DNA of 41,777 nucleotides from JAAYLC01 sp964636665 (GCA_964636665.1 CAZWVT010000012.1:1-41777); one strand, 5' to 3'; shown: positions 7,723-16,470, counted from the first letter of the stretch. A program made the numbers and translations. Notes: generated by a model from the sequence alone, not told the origin.

Positions 7723-9159
7723 ATGAAAAACACCGCAACTTTAGAATTGACGGAAGAAGAAATGAGAGCTTACGGCTACAAAGTAATTGATGCAATTGTC
7801 GCACATTTTGTAACTCAAAATGAAAAGCTGCCTGTAGTTTCCGGAACTCGAAAAGAAATGGAGCAACTTTTTTTAAAAGAACCTCCGGCAGACGCTACAA
7901 ATCCGGAGCAGGTTTTGGATTTTGTGGTCAATAACATTATGACCAACAGCAACATCGTTTCGCATCCGAAATCTTATTCTTTTGTGCCGGGACCTTCAAA
8001 CTTTATCAGCGCAATGGCAGATGCGCTTGCAGCGGGATTTAATATTTTTTCAGGCGGCTGGCAAGCTTCACCGGCTGCTGCCGCAATGGAAATAAATTCG
8101 ATGAATTGGCTGCTTCGTATCTTTGGATTCCCCCAAAAAAGAGGAGGCGGAATTTTTACAAGCGGAGGCTCCATGGCAAATTTGACCGCGCTGATAACTG
8201 CAAGAAATGTCAAATGTGGAGATAATTACGATAAAGCGATAATTTATCTTTCAGACCAGGCGCATTCCTCGAATATCAAAGCAATTCGCATGCTTGGATT
8301 TAAAAAAGAACAAATTCGGATTATTCCTACCGACGGCGAATTTAAATTCTCTATGATTAAATTGAAAAATGCAATTGCCAAAGATCGTTTGGAAGGATTT
8401 TACCCATTTTGCTTAATAGCTACTGCCGGAACTACCAATACGGGAACAGTCGATCCTTTAAATGAATTGGCAGAAGTGTGTAAAAAAGAAGATATTTGGT
8501 TTCATATCGATGGTGCTTATGGTGGATTTGCCATTCTTTCGCCCTCAGGAAAACCGTTGTTAAAAGGGATTGAAAAAGCAGATTCGCTGACCATCGATCC
8601 TCATAAATGGCTGTTTCAACCTTATGAACTCGGATGTTTGTTGGTTCGGAATCACCATTGGCTGAAAGGAACTTTTACGGAAAAACCGGAATACCTTCGC
8701 GATATTGAAGGCAATACGTCGGAAATTAATTTTTACGACCACGGAATCGAATTGACAAGACGTTTCCGAGCGTTGAAATTCTATATGTCTTTAAAAACTT
8801 TCGGTCTCGATGAGTTTAGAGATGCCATAACTTATAATATAAAACTTGCCGAAAAGGTTGAAGAACATTTAAGACAAAGCCCGACTTGGGAAGTAGTTTC
8901 TCCGGCAACTTTGGCAGTAATCAGCTTCAGATTCCATCCTATTGACAGCGGAATGACGGAAGATCAATTGGACAAATTAAACCAATACATTTCGGAAAAA
9001 GTGGTGGATTCAAAAGAAGCATTGTTGGTAACGACTATTTTAAATAATCAGGTTGTACTCCGAATGTGTTTAATCAATCCGAGGACAACTATGGAAGATG
9101 TGAAAGAAACACTGGCGCTTTGTGAAAAATTCGCTGCTGAAGGAATGAAGAAAATTTAA
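7723..9159 (+). CDS. PLP-dependent group II amino acid decarboxylase
   Basis: A 478-residue fold-type I PLP enzyme of the aromatic amino acid/glutamate decarboxylase group. The motifs are GGWQASPAAAAMEI (substrate and PLP entry), TSGGSMANLTAL (phosphate binding), DGAYGGF (D263, pairs with the PLP nitrogen) and SLTIDPHKWLFQPYELGCLL, with K295 as the Schiff-base lysine. Length and order of motifs match bacterial AADC-like proteins, which decarboxylate Tyr, Trp, DOPA or related acids. Some relatives are aldehyde synthases, and the substrate cannot be told from sequence alone. It is a single-gene unit between two terminators. Confidence 0.88.
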   Translation: MKNTATLELTEEEMRAYGYKVIDAIVAHFVTQNEKLPVVSGTRKEMEQLFLKEPPADATNPEQVLDFVVNNIMTNSNIVSHPKSYSFVPGPSNFISAMADALAAGFNIFSGGWQASPAAAAMEINSMNWLLRIFGFPQKRGGGIFTSGGSMANLTALITARNVKCGDNYDKAIIYLSDQAHSSNIKAIRMLGFKKEQIRIIPTDGEFKFSMIKLKNAIAKDRLEGFYPFCLIATAGTTNTGTVDPLNELAEVCKKEDIWFHIDGAYGGFAILSPSGKPLLKGIEKADSLTIDPHKWLFQPYELGCLLVRNHHWLKGTFTEKPEYLRDIEGNTSEINFYDHGIELTRRFRALKFYMSLKTFGLDEFRDAITYNIKLAEKVEEHLRQSPTWEVVSPATLAVISFRFHPIDSGMTEDQLDKLNQYISEKVVDSKEALLVTTILNNQVVLRMCLINPRTTMEDVKETLALCEKFAAEGMKKI

Positions 9160-9183
9160 TTGTATGCTTAAAGTATTATAAAT

Positions 9184-9225
9184 AAAAAAACCGTCTTACT
9201 CGAAATTGGAATAAGACGGTTTTTT
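9184..9225. terminator. Bidirectional terminator between the decarboxylase and M16 genes
   Basis: ACCGTCTTA pairs with TAAGACGGT, with A-runs and T-runs on either side. It works on both strands and lies between two convergent genes. Confidence 0.85.
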
Positions 9226-9244
9226 CATTTTGTATTAGATGATG

Positions 9245-11314
9245 TTATTTAAAAAGGTCGTCAGAAACAGCGTTGTTTAATTCAATATTCTGAACGGTAA
9301 TTTTTAATGTTTGCGGACCGACACTTTGTTCCATTTTAAAAGGAATTTTAATACCGTCGATTGTTTTATAATCATCGAAAGTAATGATAGATTGAAGGTT
9401 TTGTCCCATCATCTCAAACGATGTTACAGCTTGGATTAACAACCCGGATTCCTTGTCGTAATAGTTTTCAGTTTTCCCGTCGCCAAAAGTAATTACATAA
9501 GCAGGTTTTCCGTCAACATCTTCACTGCGAACTAAGGTTGCATTTTCAGGGAACAATTCTTTAAAAGGATGTGCATTTGCTTTGGCATCTTTAATTTCTT
9601 CTTCTCCCAAATCTGTACGTACGCCTTGCGCCATTTGATACCCTTTTTCACCGTCAAAAACTTCTTTTTGAATAACCATTTCGCCCATAGAAAGCGTCAT
9701 CAATGATTGTCTTTTGGCAGTGTTTACAGTTTTCATGCTCAGTTGCATGCCTTGAACTTCTGCCACAGCTTCCATTTCCATTGTTTTGACTCCTTCTACG
9801 GCTTTTCTTCCGCCAATGGCATCAATATATTTATCGAGGACGGTTTTTGCTGTAACTCCCGATTCTATAGCTTGGTTAAATACCGGTTCGGAAGTGCTGT
9901 TGGCAAATCGGTCAAAATACATTACCGGGATGGGCCTTCCGTTTATATTTTTCAAAGACTTTAACCCGTCTAAAACTTCTGAACCTTTACCTACAATCAC
10001 AATTCGCAAATTGTCTTCTTTAAAATATTTTTTGGCTACACGCATCACATCTTCAGCAGTAACCGCATTTATTTTTCTGAGGAAATTTTCATAGAAATCA
10101 TTAGAAAGATTTTGTGTTTTTATCCGAAGTGCATAGTTTGCTACGGTTTCCGGACGTTCTAATGCTAAAACAAAATCTCCGGTATATTTTGCTTTTACAC
10201 GATTGAGTTCTGCCGGAGTAACTTTTTTCTCGCGAATGTTTCTTATTTCTTTTAATATTTCAACAACGGCACTGTCAGTTACCGCATTTCTTACCTGCGT
10301 TACTGCGCTAAAACTCGAAACGTATTTGTCGGCAGGAATTGAAGATCGGGCACCATAAGTCCAACCGTGTTTTTCCCGGAGGTTCATGTTTAGAAAACTG
10401 TTGAAGTCTCCACCTAAAATGCGATTGGCAACAAGCACAGGAAAATAATCCGGATGACTCATTTTTAAATCTACAAGATTCATTACCGCAATTTCAGACT
10501 GAACCGCATTCGGCATGTCTATAAAATTAATTTGCGTGTATTGTACATCTTGAGGATCGGAGTAGGAAACCGAAGGTAGATTTTTCTTTTCCCAGTTAGT
10601 GAAATTTTCCGAAATCAGATATCTTGCCCGAGTATAATCAACATCACCGACAATTACCAAATAAGCATTGTTAGGATTGTAAAAGTTGTTGTAGTACTGT
10701 TTTACATCGTTTAAGGTTAGTTTTTCAACTTTCTCAATGGTTGTAAATTCTCCTTTCGGATGTCGGGAGCCGTAAACCAAAGCATCTTGAACGCGTCTTG
10801 CAATTGCGGGAACATCTCGTTCGCTTAGTCTTAAACTTTCAATAAGTTTGGCTTTTTCTTTTTCAAACTCTTCTTGAGTAAAAAGTGGATTGATAATCGC
10901 ATCCGACATCAATTCGATGATGCGTTGTGTAAAGTCAGACAATCCTTGCGCATAAGCACTTTCATTTCCAAAAAAGATAGAAACACCCATATAATCGATT
11001 TCCTCATTAAAATCGTCTTTGCTGATAGTGGTTGTTCCATTTCCCATCATAGCTGAGAACAAACTCTCAACTCCGGTTTTATCTCCGGAAGCGTGAATAG
11101 GATTGTCAATTAGCAATTGAAAACGAACGGAAGGAAGTTTGTTGTCCTCGACGATAAGTACCGTCATTCCGTTCTCCATTGTAAAAGTTCGTGGTTCGGA
11201 GAGATTAACAGTTGGTGCCGGACCCGGCTGGGGCTGTTTGCTTCGGTCAATTTGCGCTGTGGCACTTGAAAAAGCAAATAATCCCAGAATAAATAAAGAA
11301 ATATATTTTTTCAT
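9245..11314 (-). CDS. M16 peptidase-like subunit lacking the HxxEH motif, with C-terminal LolA-like domain
   Basis: A 689-residue exported protein with a signal peptide (MKKYISLFILGLFAFSSATAQ); this start is preferred over the frame opening at 11365 because of it. Residues 35-460 carry the two lobes of an M16 (pitrilysin/MPP) fold, including LRLSERDVPAIARRVQDALV and NMNLREKHGWTYGARS. At the metal site, where active proteins have HxxEH, this one has VESLFSAMMGNGT, so zinc binding is lost. Residues about 490-689 form an extra beta-rich domain resembling outer-membrane lipoprotein-sorting (LolA/LolB-like) folds. It lies 22 bp downstream of an active M16 gene, so it is probably the non-catalytic partner in a heterodimeric periplasmic protease. 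Confidence 0.88.
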   Translation of the reverse strand: MKKYISLFILGLFAFSSATAQIDRSKQPQPGPAPTVNLSEPRTFTMENGMTVLIVEDNKLPSVRFQLLIDNPIHASGDKTGVESLFSAMMGNGTTTISKDDFNEEIDYMGVSIFFGNESAYAQGLSDFTQRIIELMSDAIINPLFTQEEFEKEKAKLIESLRLSERDVPAIARRVQDALVYGSRHPKGEFTTIEKVEKLTLNDVKQYYNNFYNPNNAYLVIVGDVDYTRARYLISENFTNWEKKNLPSVSYSDPQDVQYTQINFIDMPNAVQSEIAVMNLVDLKMSHPDYFPVLVANRILGGDFNSFLNMNLREKHGWTYGARSSIPADKYVSSFSAVTQVRNAVTDSAVVEILKEIRNIREKKVTPAELNRVKAKYTGDFVLALERPETVANYALRIKTQNLSNDFYENFLRKINAVTAEDVMRVAKKYFKEDNLRIVIVGKGSEVLDGLKSLKNINGRPIPVMYFDRFANSTSEPVFNQAIESGVTAKTVLDKYIDAIGGRKAVEGVKTMEMEAVAEVQGMQLSMKTVNTAKRQSLMTLSMGEMVIQKEVFDGEKGYQMAQGVRTDLGEEEIKDAKANAHPFKELFPENATLVRSEDVDGKPAYVITFGDGKTENYYDKESGLLIQAVTSFEMMGQNLQSIITFDDYKTIDGIKIPFKMEQSVGPQTLKITVQNIELNNAVSDDLFK

Positions 11315-11336
11315 CGTTTTGTATTTCAAATTGATT

Positions 11337-12653
11337 TTAATTGTCGTTTTTAGGAAGATAATCAAGAACCAGACGCTGGTTGGAATTAAGGTATTTTTTA
11401 GCTACTTCCCGAATTTCTTCACGTGTTATGGATTTATAAATTTCAAGTTCCGTATTAATCAAGTTGGTGTTTCCGTATAATGTGGAGTACGTTGCTAAAG
11501 AATGTGCAATTCCTTCTATTGACGAATTGGAACGAACAAAATTATTGCGATAAATATTTTGCAGTTTTTCATATTCGCGCTCTGATATGAGTTCGGTTTT
11601 TAGCCGATTCATTTCTGCATCAATCTCTTGTGTCAATGTTTCCAATGAAACATCTCCCATCGGAAGTGCAAGCGTAATATAGCTTCCGTAATCTTCCTGA
11701 CTGAAATTAATGGCGCCTACTTGAAGCGCTATTTTCTTCTCATCGACGAGTCGTTTGTGAAGTCTCGAACTTTTTCCTTGGCTTACCAAAGTAGAAATCA
11801 TATCAAGTACATAAGCATCGCGCTCTTTCATTGAAGGTGTTCGATAGGCATGAAGAAGCATGGGAACCTGAATGTTGGGATCGTACCAAGTAGCTTTTAT
11901 TTCGGAAGTAATTGGGTCTTCCTGAATATTTGGTTGAACCACTTCTTGACCTCTCGGAATAGATCCAAAATAATCCTGAATCATTTTTTTTACTTTCGGT
12001 TTGTCAATATCGCCCGCAACTACCAAGGTGGCATTGTTCGGACCGTAGAATCTTTTGAAAAACTCTAAAAACTCATCCAAAGTTGCGGCATCCAAATCTT
12101 CCATTTCACCAATGGTTGTCCATCGATAAGGATGATTTTTAAACAAATTTTCCTTGACGGCTTTTAGAATCTGTCCGTAAGGCTGATTGTCCACGCGAAG
12201 ACGTTTTTCTTCTTTTACTACTTCATTTTGAGTGTCCACGCCGATTTGGTTGATAATCGGATGTAGCATGCGCTCGCTTTCCATCCAAAGACCGAGTTCT
12301 ACATTGTTTGATGGGAAAATTTCGTAATAATAGGTGCGGTCGTCAGAGGTGTTGGCGTTGTTGGTTCCTCCGTGTGCTGAAACAATTTCAAACCAACTTC
12401 CACGCGTTATATTTTCTGTTCCTTCAAAAAGAAGGTGTTCAAAAAAATGAGCAAAACCGGATCTTCCCGGCGTTTCATTTTTTGCTCCTACATGATACAT
12501 AACCGAAGTTATGACCACTGGAGCTGAATTGTCTTGATGAAGAATGACACGAAGCCCGTTCGCCAAGTCGTATTCCTCAAATGTTACGTGTTGTGCTTGG
12601 ACGCTAATCAAAGTTGATAAGACAAGCAATGCAGTGAGGGTTATTTTTCTCAT
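11337..12653 (-). CDS. Catalytic M16 family zinc peptidase
   Basis: A 438-residue exported peptidase with a signal peptide (MRKITLTALLVLSTLISVQAQ). The inverted zinc motif HFFEH is at residues 69-73, in the normal context GFAHFFEHLLFEGT. The downstream glutamate needed for metal binding fits NEVVKEEKRLR about 75 residues on. The second lobe shows FYGPNNATLVVAGDID and the family R/Y region. Such enzymes degrade short peptides in the periplasm. It is the first gene of the two-gene operon. The signal peptide and ATG at 12653 agree, and a -7 element lies 36 bp upstream. Confidence 0.92.
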   Translation of the reverse strand: MRKITLTALLVLSTLISVQAQHVTFEEYDLANGLRVILHQDNSAPVVITSVMYHVGAKNETPGRSGFAHFFEHLLFEGTENITRGSWFEIVSAHGGTNNANTSDDRTYYYEIFPSNNVELGLWMESERMLHPIINQIGVDTQNEVVKEEKRLRVDNQPYGQILKAVKENLFKNHPYRWTTIGEMEDLDAATLDEFLEFFKRFYGPNNATLVVAGDIDKPKVKKMIQDYFGSIPRGQEVVQPNIQEDPITSEIKATWYDPNIQVPMLLHAYRTPSMKERDAYVLDMISTLVSQGKSSRLHKRLVDEKKIALQVGAINFSQEDYGSYITLALPMGDVSLETLTQEIDAEMNRLKTELISEREYEKLQNIYRNNFVRSNSSIEGIAHSLATYSTLYGNTNLINTELEIYKSITREEIREVAKKYLNSNQRLVLDYLPKNDN

Positions 12654-12688
12654 TGATTCTGATTATATTCTTAAATTAAAGATTTTGA

Positions 12689-12696
12689 CAAATTTA
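12689..12696 (-). promoter_or_regulatory. -7 element for the M16 operon
   Basis: CAAATTTA on the plus strand reads TAAATTTG on the minus strand, a match to TAnnTTTG. It lies 36 bp upstream of the first M16 start codon. Confidence 0.35.
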
Positions 12697-12857
12697 TAAA
12701 TAATATTGATTCCGAAATTGACAAGGGTTAGTTTTGTCAAAAATTCTATCAAAAACTCATGTTTTCTACTATAAACTTTTCTTAAATACAAAAAACACTG
12801 TCATAAAAAATTGTATTTTCGAAATTGTTACTCATTTTTCACTATAAAATCAATCTT

Positions 12858-13316
12858 ATGAAATCAATTTCAGTAAAATATGGATTTTGGATAGGAGCTG
12901 TACTAATCGGTTATTTTTTATTAATACGACTTGTCAATTTGCATGAATATGTAGTATTAAGTGCGGTAAACGGACTTATTTTCGGATTGGGAATTTATTA
13001 TACCATTCGGGCTGTTCAGGAAAATGCTTCACAAAGGAATTACGAAGTTGGTTTTGCTGCCGGAATTACTTCAGGTTCTGTGGCAACTGTACTTTTAACT
13101 GTTTTTATGGCGATTTATATGTTTCAACTTGATCCGGAATTTCCCCGAGCGATGATGGAGCGTTGGAATATGGAAGAAAGCTTGAGTACTTCGATGCTTG
13201 TAATCGCAATTTTAACGATGGGAGCCGCAACAACATTGGTGCTTACTTTGACTATTATGCAATTATTAAAAACATCGTGGAATACTAAAGAAGGAGAAAA
13301 ACATACTTTCCGATAA
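12858..13316 (+). CDS. DUF4199 membrane protein
   Basis: This 152-residue integral membrane protein has four predicted transmembrane helices at about 8-27, 37-56, 70-95 and 115-140. The pattern SVKYGFWIGAVLIGYFLL, then VNGLIFGLGIYYTIRA and NYEVGFAAGITSGSVATVL, is typical of DUF4199, a small-membrane-protein family of Bacteroidota without known function. The start at ATG 12858 is chosen because the family begins with a short polar N-terminus before helix 1. The gene stands alone between the divergent M16 operon and rplU. Confidence 0.8.
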   Translation: MKSISVKYGFWIGAVLIGYFLLIRLVNLHEYVVLSAVNGLIFGLGIYYTIRAVQENASQRNYEVGFAAGITSGSVATVLLTVFMAIYMFQLDPEFPRAMMERWNMEESLSTSMLVIAILTMGAATTLVLTLTIMQLLKTSWNTKEGEKHTFR

Positions 13317-13329
13317 TAATTGAATTCAT

Positions 13330-13361
13330 TTTGGTAGTTTGTTGGCTATGTATTATATTTG
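13330..13361 (+). promoter_or_regulatory. Promoter of rplU-rpmA with -33 and -7 boxes
   Basis: TTTG at 13330-13333 and TATATTTG at 13354-13361 are separated by 20 bp, a good match to the Bacteroidota TTTG-N17-23-TAnnTTTG promoter. Transcription would begin near 13368. That rules out a longer rplU reading frame starting at 13359 and supports the ATG at 13434. The 65-nt leader could hold an autoregulatory site, but I see no clear structure. Confidence 0.6.
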
Positions 13362-13433
13362 CAACCCCTTAGGAATATTTTCATGTATTTCGATGGGAAA
13401 GAAAAGTATAATCATTTATTTAATCGAATCGCT

Positions 13434-13787
13434 ATGTTCGCAATTGTAGAGATAGCAGGGCAGCAATTTAAAGTTGCAAAAGACCAAAAAATATTCGTTC
13501 ATCGTTTGCCTGAAGAAGAAGGAGCATCTGTTTCATTTGACAATGTCCTTTTGGTTAATGACGAATCAAATATTACTGTTGGCGCCCCGGCTATAGAAGG
13601 TGCACTTGTAAGTGCAAAAGTTTTAAAACACCTGAAAGGAGATAAAGTTATTGTCTTCAAAAAGAAAAGAAGAAAAGGTTATCGTGTTAAAAACGGACAC
13701 CGTCAGTTTCTTTCCCAAATCGTAATAGAAGGAATTGAACTTCCGAATGGTTCTAAAAAAGAATCTTCTAAAACGAAAGAAGAATAA
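13434..13787 (+). CDS. rplU: 50S ribosomal protein L21
   Basis: L21 binds 23S rRNA in the large subunit. The 117-residue protein opens with MFAIVEIAGQQFKVAKDQKI and has the conserved HLKGDKVIVFKKKRRKGYRVKNGHRQ block. It is about 14 residues longer than the usual 103, with a charged tail (SKKESSKTKEE). The ATG at 13434 gives the family start. It is cotranscribed with rpmA, 25 bp downstream, as in most bacteria. Confidence 0.97.
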   Translation: MFAIVEIAGQQFKVAKDQKIFVHRLPEEEGASVSFDNVLLVNDESNITVGAPAIEGALVSAKVLKHLKGDKVIVFKKKRRKGYRVKNGHRQFLSQIVIEGIELPNGSKKESSKTKEE

Positions 13788-13812
13788 AATAAACAATTTA
13801 AACTAAGATAAA

Positions 13813-14076
13813 ATGGCTCACAAAAAAGGAGTTGGTAGTTCCAAAAACGGTCGCGATTCCGAATCGAAACGCCTTGGTGTAAAAGTTTTCGGAGGACAAG
13901 CTGTTGTTGCAGGAAATATCATCGTTAGACAAAGAGGAAACAAACACCATCCGGGTGAGAACGTATATGGTGGAAAAGATCACACCCTTCACGCAAAAGT
14001 GGACGGCTTGGTAAAGTTTACTAAGAAGAAAGATAATAAAAGCTATGTCTCTGTTGTTCCGCATGCAGAAGCATAA
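13813..14076 (+). CDS. rpmA: 50S ribosomal protein L27
   Basis: L27 reaches into the peptidyl transferase centre of the 50S subunit. The 87-residue sequence starts MAHKKGVGSSKNGRDSESKR with no N-terminal extension needing cleavage, and contains VKVFGGQAVVAGNIIVRQRG and HPGENVYGGKDHTLHA, all standard for L27. It follows rplU closely and ends just before a strong terminator. Confidence 0.97.
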   Translation: MAHKKGVGSSKNGRDSESKRLGVKVFGGQAVVAGNIIVRQRGNKHHPGENVYGGKDHTLHAKVDGLVKFTKKKDNKSYVSVVPHAEA

Positions 14077-14099
14077 AAGCTAAGAAGAATGTATTTTAC

Positions 14100-14133
14100 A
14101 AAAAACGCTGCTTTGAAAAAAGCAGCGTTTTTT
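14100..14133 (+). terminator. Rho-independent terminator of rplU-rpmA
   Basis: CGCTGCTTT pairs with AAAGCAGCG around a GAAA tetraloop, flanked by A-run and T-run. It begins 23 nt after the rpmA stop. Confidence 0.9.
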
Positions 14134-14211
14134 ATTTTGAGGAAAATAAAAGTCGGTTTGCCGAAAAGAAAAATATCAGAATAAGGGATTCATTTTAAAA
14201 TTGGGAAAGTG

Positions 14212-14219
14212 TATCTTTG
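14212..14219 (+). promoter_or_regulatory. -7 element in the rpmA-ahcY gap
   Basis: TATCTTTG matches TAnnTTTG fully. There is no gene downstream on the plus strand before the terminator at 14364-14392, so it would drive a non-coding transcript. No -33 TTTG box is seen at the expected distance. Confidence 0.4.
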
Positions 14220-14225
14220 GTAAGA

Positions 14226-14395
14226 ATCAAAAAAAACAAGTCTCTTCTGACTTCCGCACTTTTCTAAAAAAAAGCTTTTACTTCTTCTAAATTATATTTT
14301 TTTTGGCATTTTATTAGGGGGGTCAATGATGAAGTCAGGATAATGCACAATATTATATAAACTAAAAAAGCAGCCGAAAAAGCTGCTTTTTTAAT
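14226..14395 (+). ncRNA. Candidate small RNA between rpmA and ahcY
   Basis: The gap between the rpmA terminator and the ahcY stop holds no reading frame on either strand. It has a -7 promoter element (14212-14219) and ends in a strong terminator hairpin, predicting a transcript of about 170 nt. CTGACTTC (14247-14254) can pair with GAAGTCAG (14331-14338), closing a domain of about 76 nt. The same segment TGACTTCC can instead pair with GGGGGTCA (14318-14325) using two G-U pairs. Length and long-range closing stem are compatible with a 6S-type RNA of Flavobacteriia, but I cannot confirm family membership from memory. Confidence 0.4.
14364..14392. terminator. Bidirectional terminator at the end of ahcY
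   Basis: AAAAAAGCAGC pairs with GCTGCTTTTTT around a 7-nt loop. It lies 20 nt past the ahcY stop (minus strand) and also ends any plus-strand transcript of the gap. Confidence 0.85.
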
Positions 14396-14411
14396 ATATT
14401 TAGTTGAATTA

Positions 14412-15728
14412 TCAATATCTGTAATAATCCGGTTTAAATGGTCCTTCTACAGAAACTCCAATATATGCTGCTTGCTCATTTCTAAGTTCAGTCAATTCAA
14501 CACCAATTTTTTCTAAATGAAGTTGAGCTACTTTCTCATCCAAATGTTTCGGAAGCGTATAAACTTTGTTCTCGTACTTGTCGGTATGATTCCAAAGTTC
14601 AATTTGAGCCAAGGTTTGATTGGTAAAACTGTTACTCATTACAAAACTCGGATGTCCGGTTGCACATCCTAAATTTACCAAACGTCCTTCTGCAAGAAGA
14701 ATAATATCTTTCCCGTTGACCGTGTATTTATCAACTTGAGGTTTGATTTCCACTTTCGTTTTTCCGTGGTTGTTATTCAACCAAGACACTTCGATTTCAT
14801 TATCAAAATGACCGATATTGCAAACGATGGCTTTGTCTTTCATTTTTTCAAAATGCTCTCCACGAATGATGTCTTTATTTCCGGTAGCGGTAATAAAGAC
14901 GTCGGCTGTTTCTACAACACTTTCCAAGCGTTTTACTTCATAACCGTCCATTGCTGCTTGCAATGCGCAAATCGGATCAATTTCAGTAATGGTAACGATA
15001 CTCCCTGCACCGCGGAAAGAAGCAGCGGTACCTTTTCCAACGTCTCCGTAACCACAAACGACTACGCGTTTTCCGGCAAGCATAACATCGGTAGCACGAC
15101 GCACTGCATCCACAGCACTTTCGCGGCATCCGTATTTGTTGTCAAATTTACTTTTGGTAACACTGTCGTTTACGTTGATGGCAGGCATCGGAAGTGTTCC
15201 TTTTTTCATTCGTTCGTAAAGTCTTAAAACTCCCGTTGTGGTTTCTTCGGAAATTCCTCTGATTCCATCGGTAAGTTCCGGATAACGATCCAAAACCATA
15301 TTGGTCAAATCGCCACCATCATCTAAAATCATGTTTAAAGGCTCTCGTTTTTCACCAAAAAACAAGGTTTGCTCAATACACCAGTCAAATTCTTCTTCCG
15401 TCATTCCTTTCCAGGCATAAACGGGAATTCCCGCTGCTGCAATAGCTGCTGCTGCGTGGTCTTGCGTTGAAAATATATTGCAAGAGCTCCAAGTGACATC
15501 CGCACCCAATTCTACTAATGTTTCAATAAGAACGGCAGTTTGAATTGTCATATGCAGACAACCTGCAATACGCGCGCCTTTCAGAGGTTTTGATTCGCCG
15601 AATTCTTTACGCAATGCCATCAATCCGGGCATTTCAGCTTCCGCAAGTTCAATTTCTTTTCTTCCCCAATCTGCTAATGAGATATCCTTTACTTTGTATG
15701 CTACATAAGGAGCTGTTTTTGTTGACAT
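14412..15728 (-). CDS. ahcY: Adenosylhomocysteinase
   Basis: This enzyme splits S-adenosylhomocysteine to adenosine and homocysteine and so removes the inhibitor of SAM-dependent methyltransferases. The 438-residue protein has the family motifs CLHMTIQTAVLIETLVELGA near residue 57, NVNDSVTKSKFDNKYGCRES in the substrate site, the NAD-binding GYGDVGKGTAASFRG, and the C-terminal SVEGPFKPDYYRY. The length fits the bacterial enzyme. It is monocistronic and divergent from the phosphopantetheinyl transferase gene. I see no SAH or SAM riboswitch in the 106-bp gap upstream. Confidence 0.97.
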   Translation of the reverse strand: MSTKTAPYVAYKVKDISLADWGRKEIELAEAEMPGLMALRKEFGESKPLKGARIAGCLHMTIQTAVLIETLVELGADVTWSSCNIFSTQDHAAAAIAAAGIPVYAWKGMTEEEFDWCIEQTLFFGEKREPLNMILDDGGDLTNMVLDRYPELTDGIRGISEETTTGVLRLYERMKKGTLPMPAINVNDSVTKSKFDNKYGCRESAVDAVRRATDVMLAGKRVVVCGYGDVGKGTAASFRGAGSIVTITEIDPICALQAAMDGYEVKRLESVVETADVFITATGNKDIIRGEHFEKMKDKAIVCNIGHFDNEIEVSWLNNNHGKTKVEIKPQVDKYTVNGKDIILLAEGRLVNLGCATGHPSFVMSNSFTNQTLAQIELWNHTDKYENKVYTLPKHLDEKVAQLHLEKIGVELTELRNEQAAYIGVSVEGPFKPDYYRY

Positions 15729-15772
15729 AGAATTTCGATACTTTTAAATTTATTATACTAATTGTAATTGGT

Positions 15773-15780
15773 TATCTTTG
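15773..15780 (+). promoter_or_regulatory. -7 element for the phosphopantetheinyl transferase operon
   Basis: TATCTTTG matches TAnnTTTG and lies 54 bp before the ATG at 15835. Confidence 0.4.
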
Positions 15781-15806
15781 AATGTTTTTATCAAAAAACC
15801 AAAGTG

Positions 15807-15814
15807 CAAAAATA
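15807..15814 (-). promoter_or_regulatory. -7 element for ahcY
   Basis: CAAAAATA on the plus strand reads TATTTTTG on the minus strand, a match to TAnnTTTG. It would give ahcY a leader of about 70 nt. The two divergent promoters overlap. Confidence 0.35.
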
Positions 15815-15834
15815 CATATTTCTATTCATTTTAG

Positions 15835-16470
15835 ATGCCTGTTTACCGTACAATAATTCTCGATTCAAAAACTAAAGTACTCATTTGGAAGATAGAAGAA
15901 TCTTTCGAGGAATTGTCAGAAAATGTAGTGCTTACAGAAAAATGCAATTTGCGTGTTCAAGGAATGAAAAGCGATATCCACAAATGCGGATTTTTAAGCA
16001 TTCGAAAATTGCTTGAAATTGAAGGATATTCGGATTTTGATTTGCATTATGATGAAAACGGGAAACCTCATTTGAATGACGGCAAGTTTATTTCCATCAC
16101 ACATTCTTATGAATTTGCAGCAATTATTATATCTGACAGAACCGTTGGAATCGATATCGAAAAACAACGCTCAAAAATCATCCGAATTGCCCATAAATTC
16201 ACGCCATTGGAAGAATACCGAACACTAGCCAATGACGATGCGCTGATTCGCAAATTGACCATCGTATGGTGTGCCAAAGAATCGCTCTATAAAAGTTTTG
16301 CCGAACGCGGAGTAAGTTTTTTAAGGCATATCGATGTGGCAGATTTTGATATGGACGACAAGCAAACGACCGCAAAAGTTGTTTATGGCAACAGAAATGC
16401 TACTTACGATGTTCATTTTTTTGAATTTGACGGTTTTACCTGTGCTTATGCTTTCAATCAAAAAGTATGA
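15835..16470 (+). CDS. 4'-phosphopantetheinyl transferase, Sfp type
   Basis: Transfers the phosphopantetheine arm of CoA to a serine of carrier proteins. The 211-residue length places it among Sfp-like monomers with two half-domains. The magnesium-binding motif is VGIDIEKQ (G105, I106, D107) and the second signature is VWCAKESLYK (W145, K148, E149, K153). It is first in an operon and overlaps the GGGP synthase gene by 4 bp (ATGA). It may serve the fatty acid carrier protein or secondary-metabolite carriers; nothing local decides. Confidence 0.9.
   Translation: MPVYRTIILDSKTKVLIWKIEESFEELSENVVLTEKCNLRVQGMKSDIHKCGFLSIRKLLEIEGYSDFDLHYDENGKPHLNDGKFISITHSYEFAAIIISDRTVGIDIEKQRSKIIRIAHKFTPLEEYRTLANDDALIRKLTIVWCAKESLYKSFAERGVSFLRHIDVADFDMDDKQTTAKVVYGNRNATYDVHFFEFDGFTCAYAFNQKV

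Noticed and set aside
10760..10770. A further copy of the GC-rich palindrome in an M16 gene.
   Set aside because: Only a short CTCCTTTCGG match is present, with no second arm or G-rich tail.
11315..11365. Upstream start of the inactive M16 subunit.
   Set aside because: It would place a non-signal sequence before the signal peptide, and it runs into the preceding gene.
13359..13434. Longer rplU start at 13359.
   Set aside because: The -7 promoter element overlaps it, and the L21 family begins at MFAIVEIAGQQ.
15729..15834. SAM or SAH riboswitch upstream of ahcY.
   Set aside because: No conserved aptamer segments are visible, and the gap is mostly two overlapping promoters.
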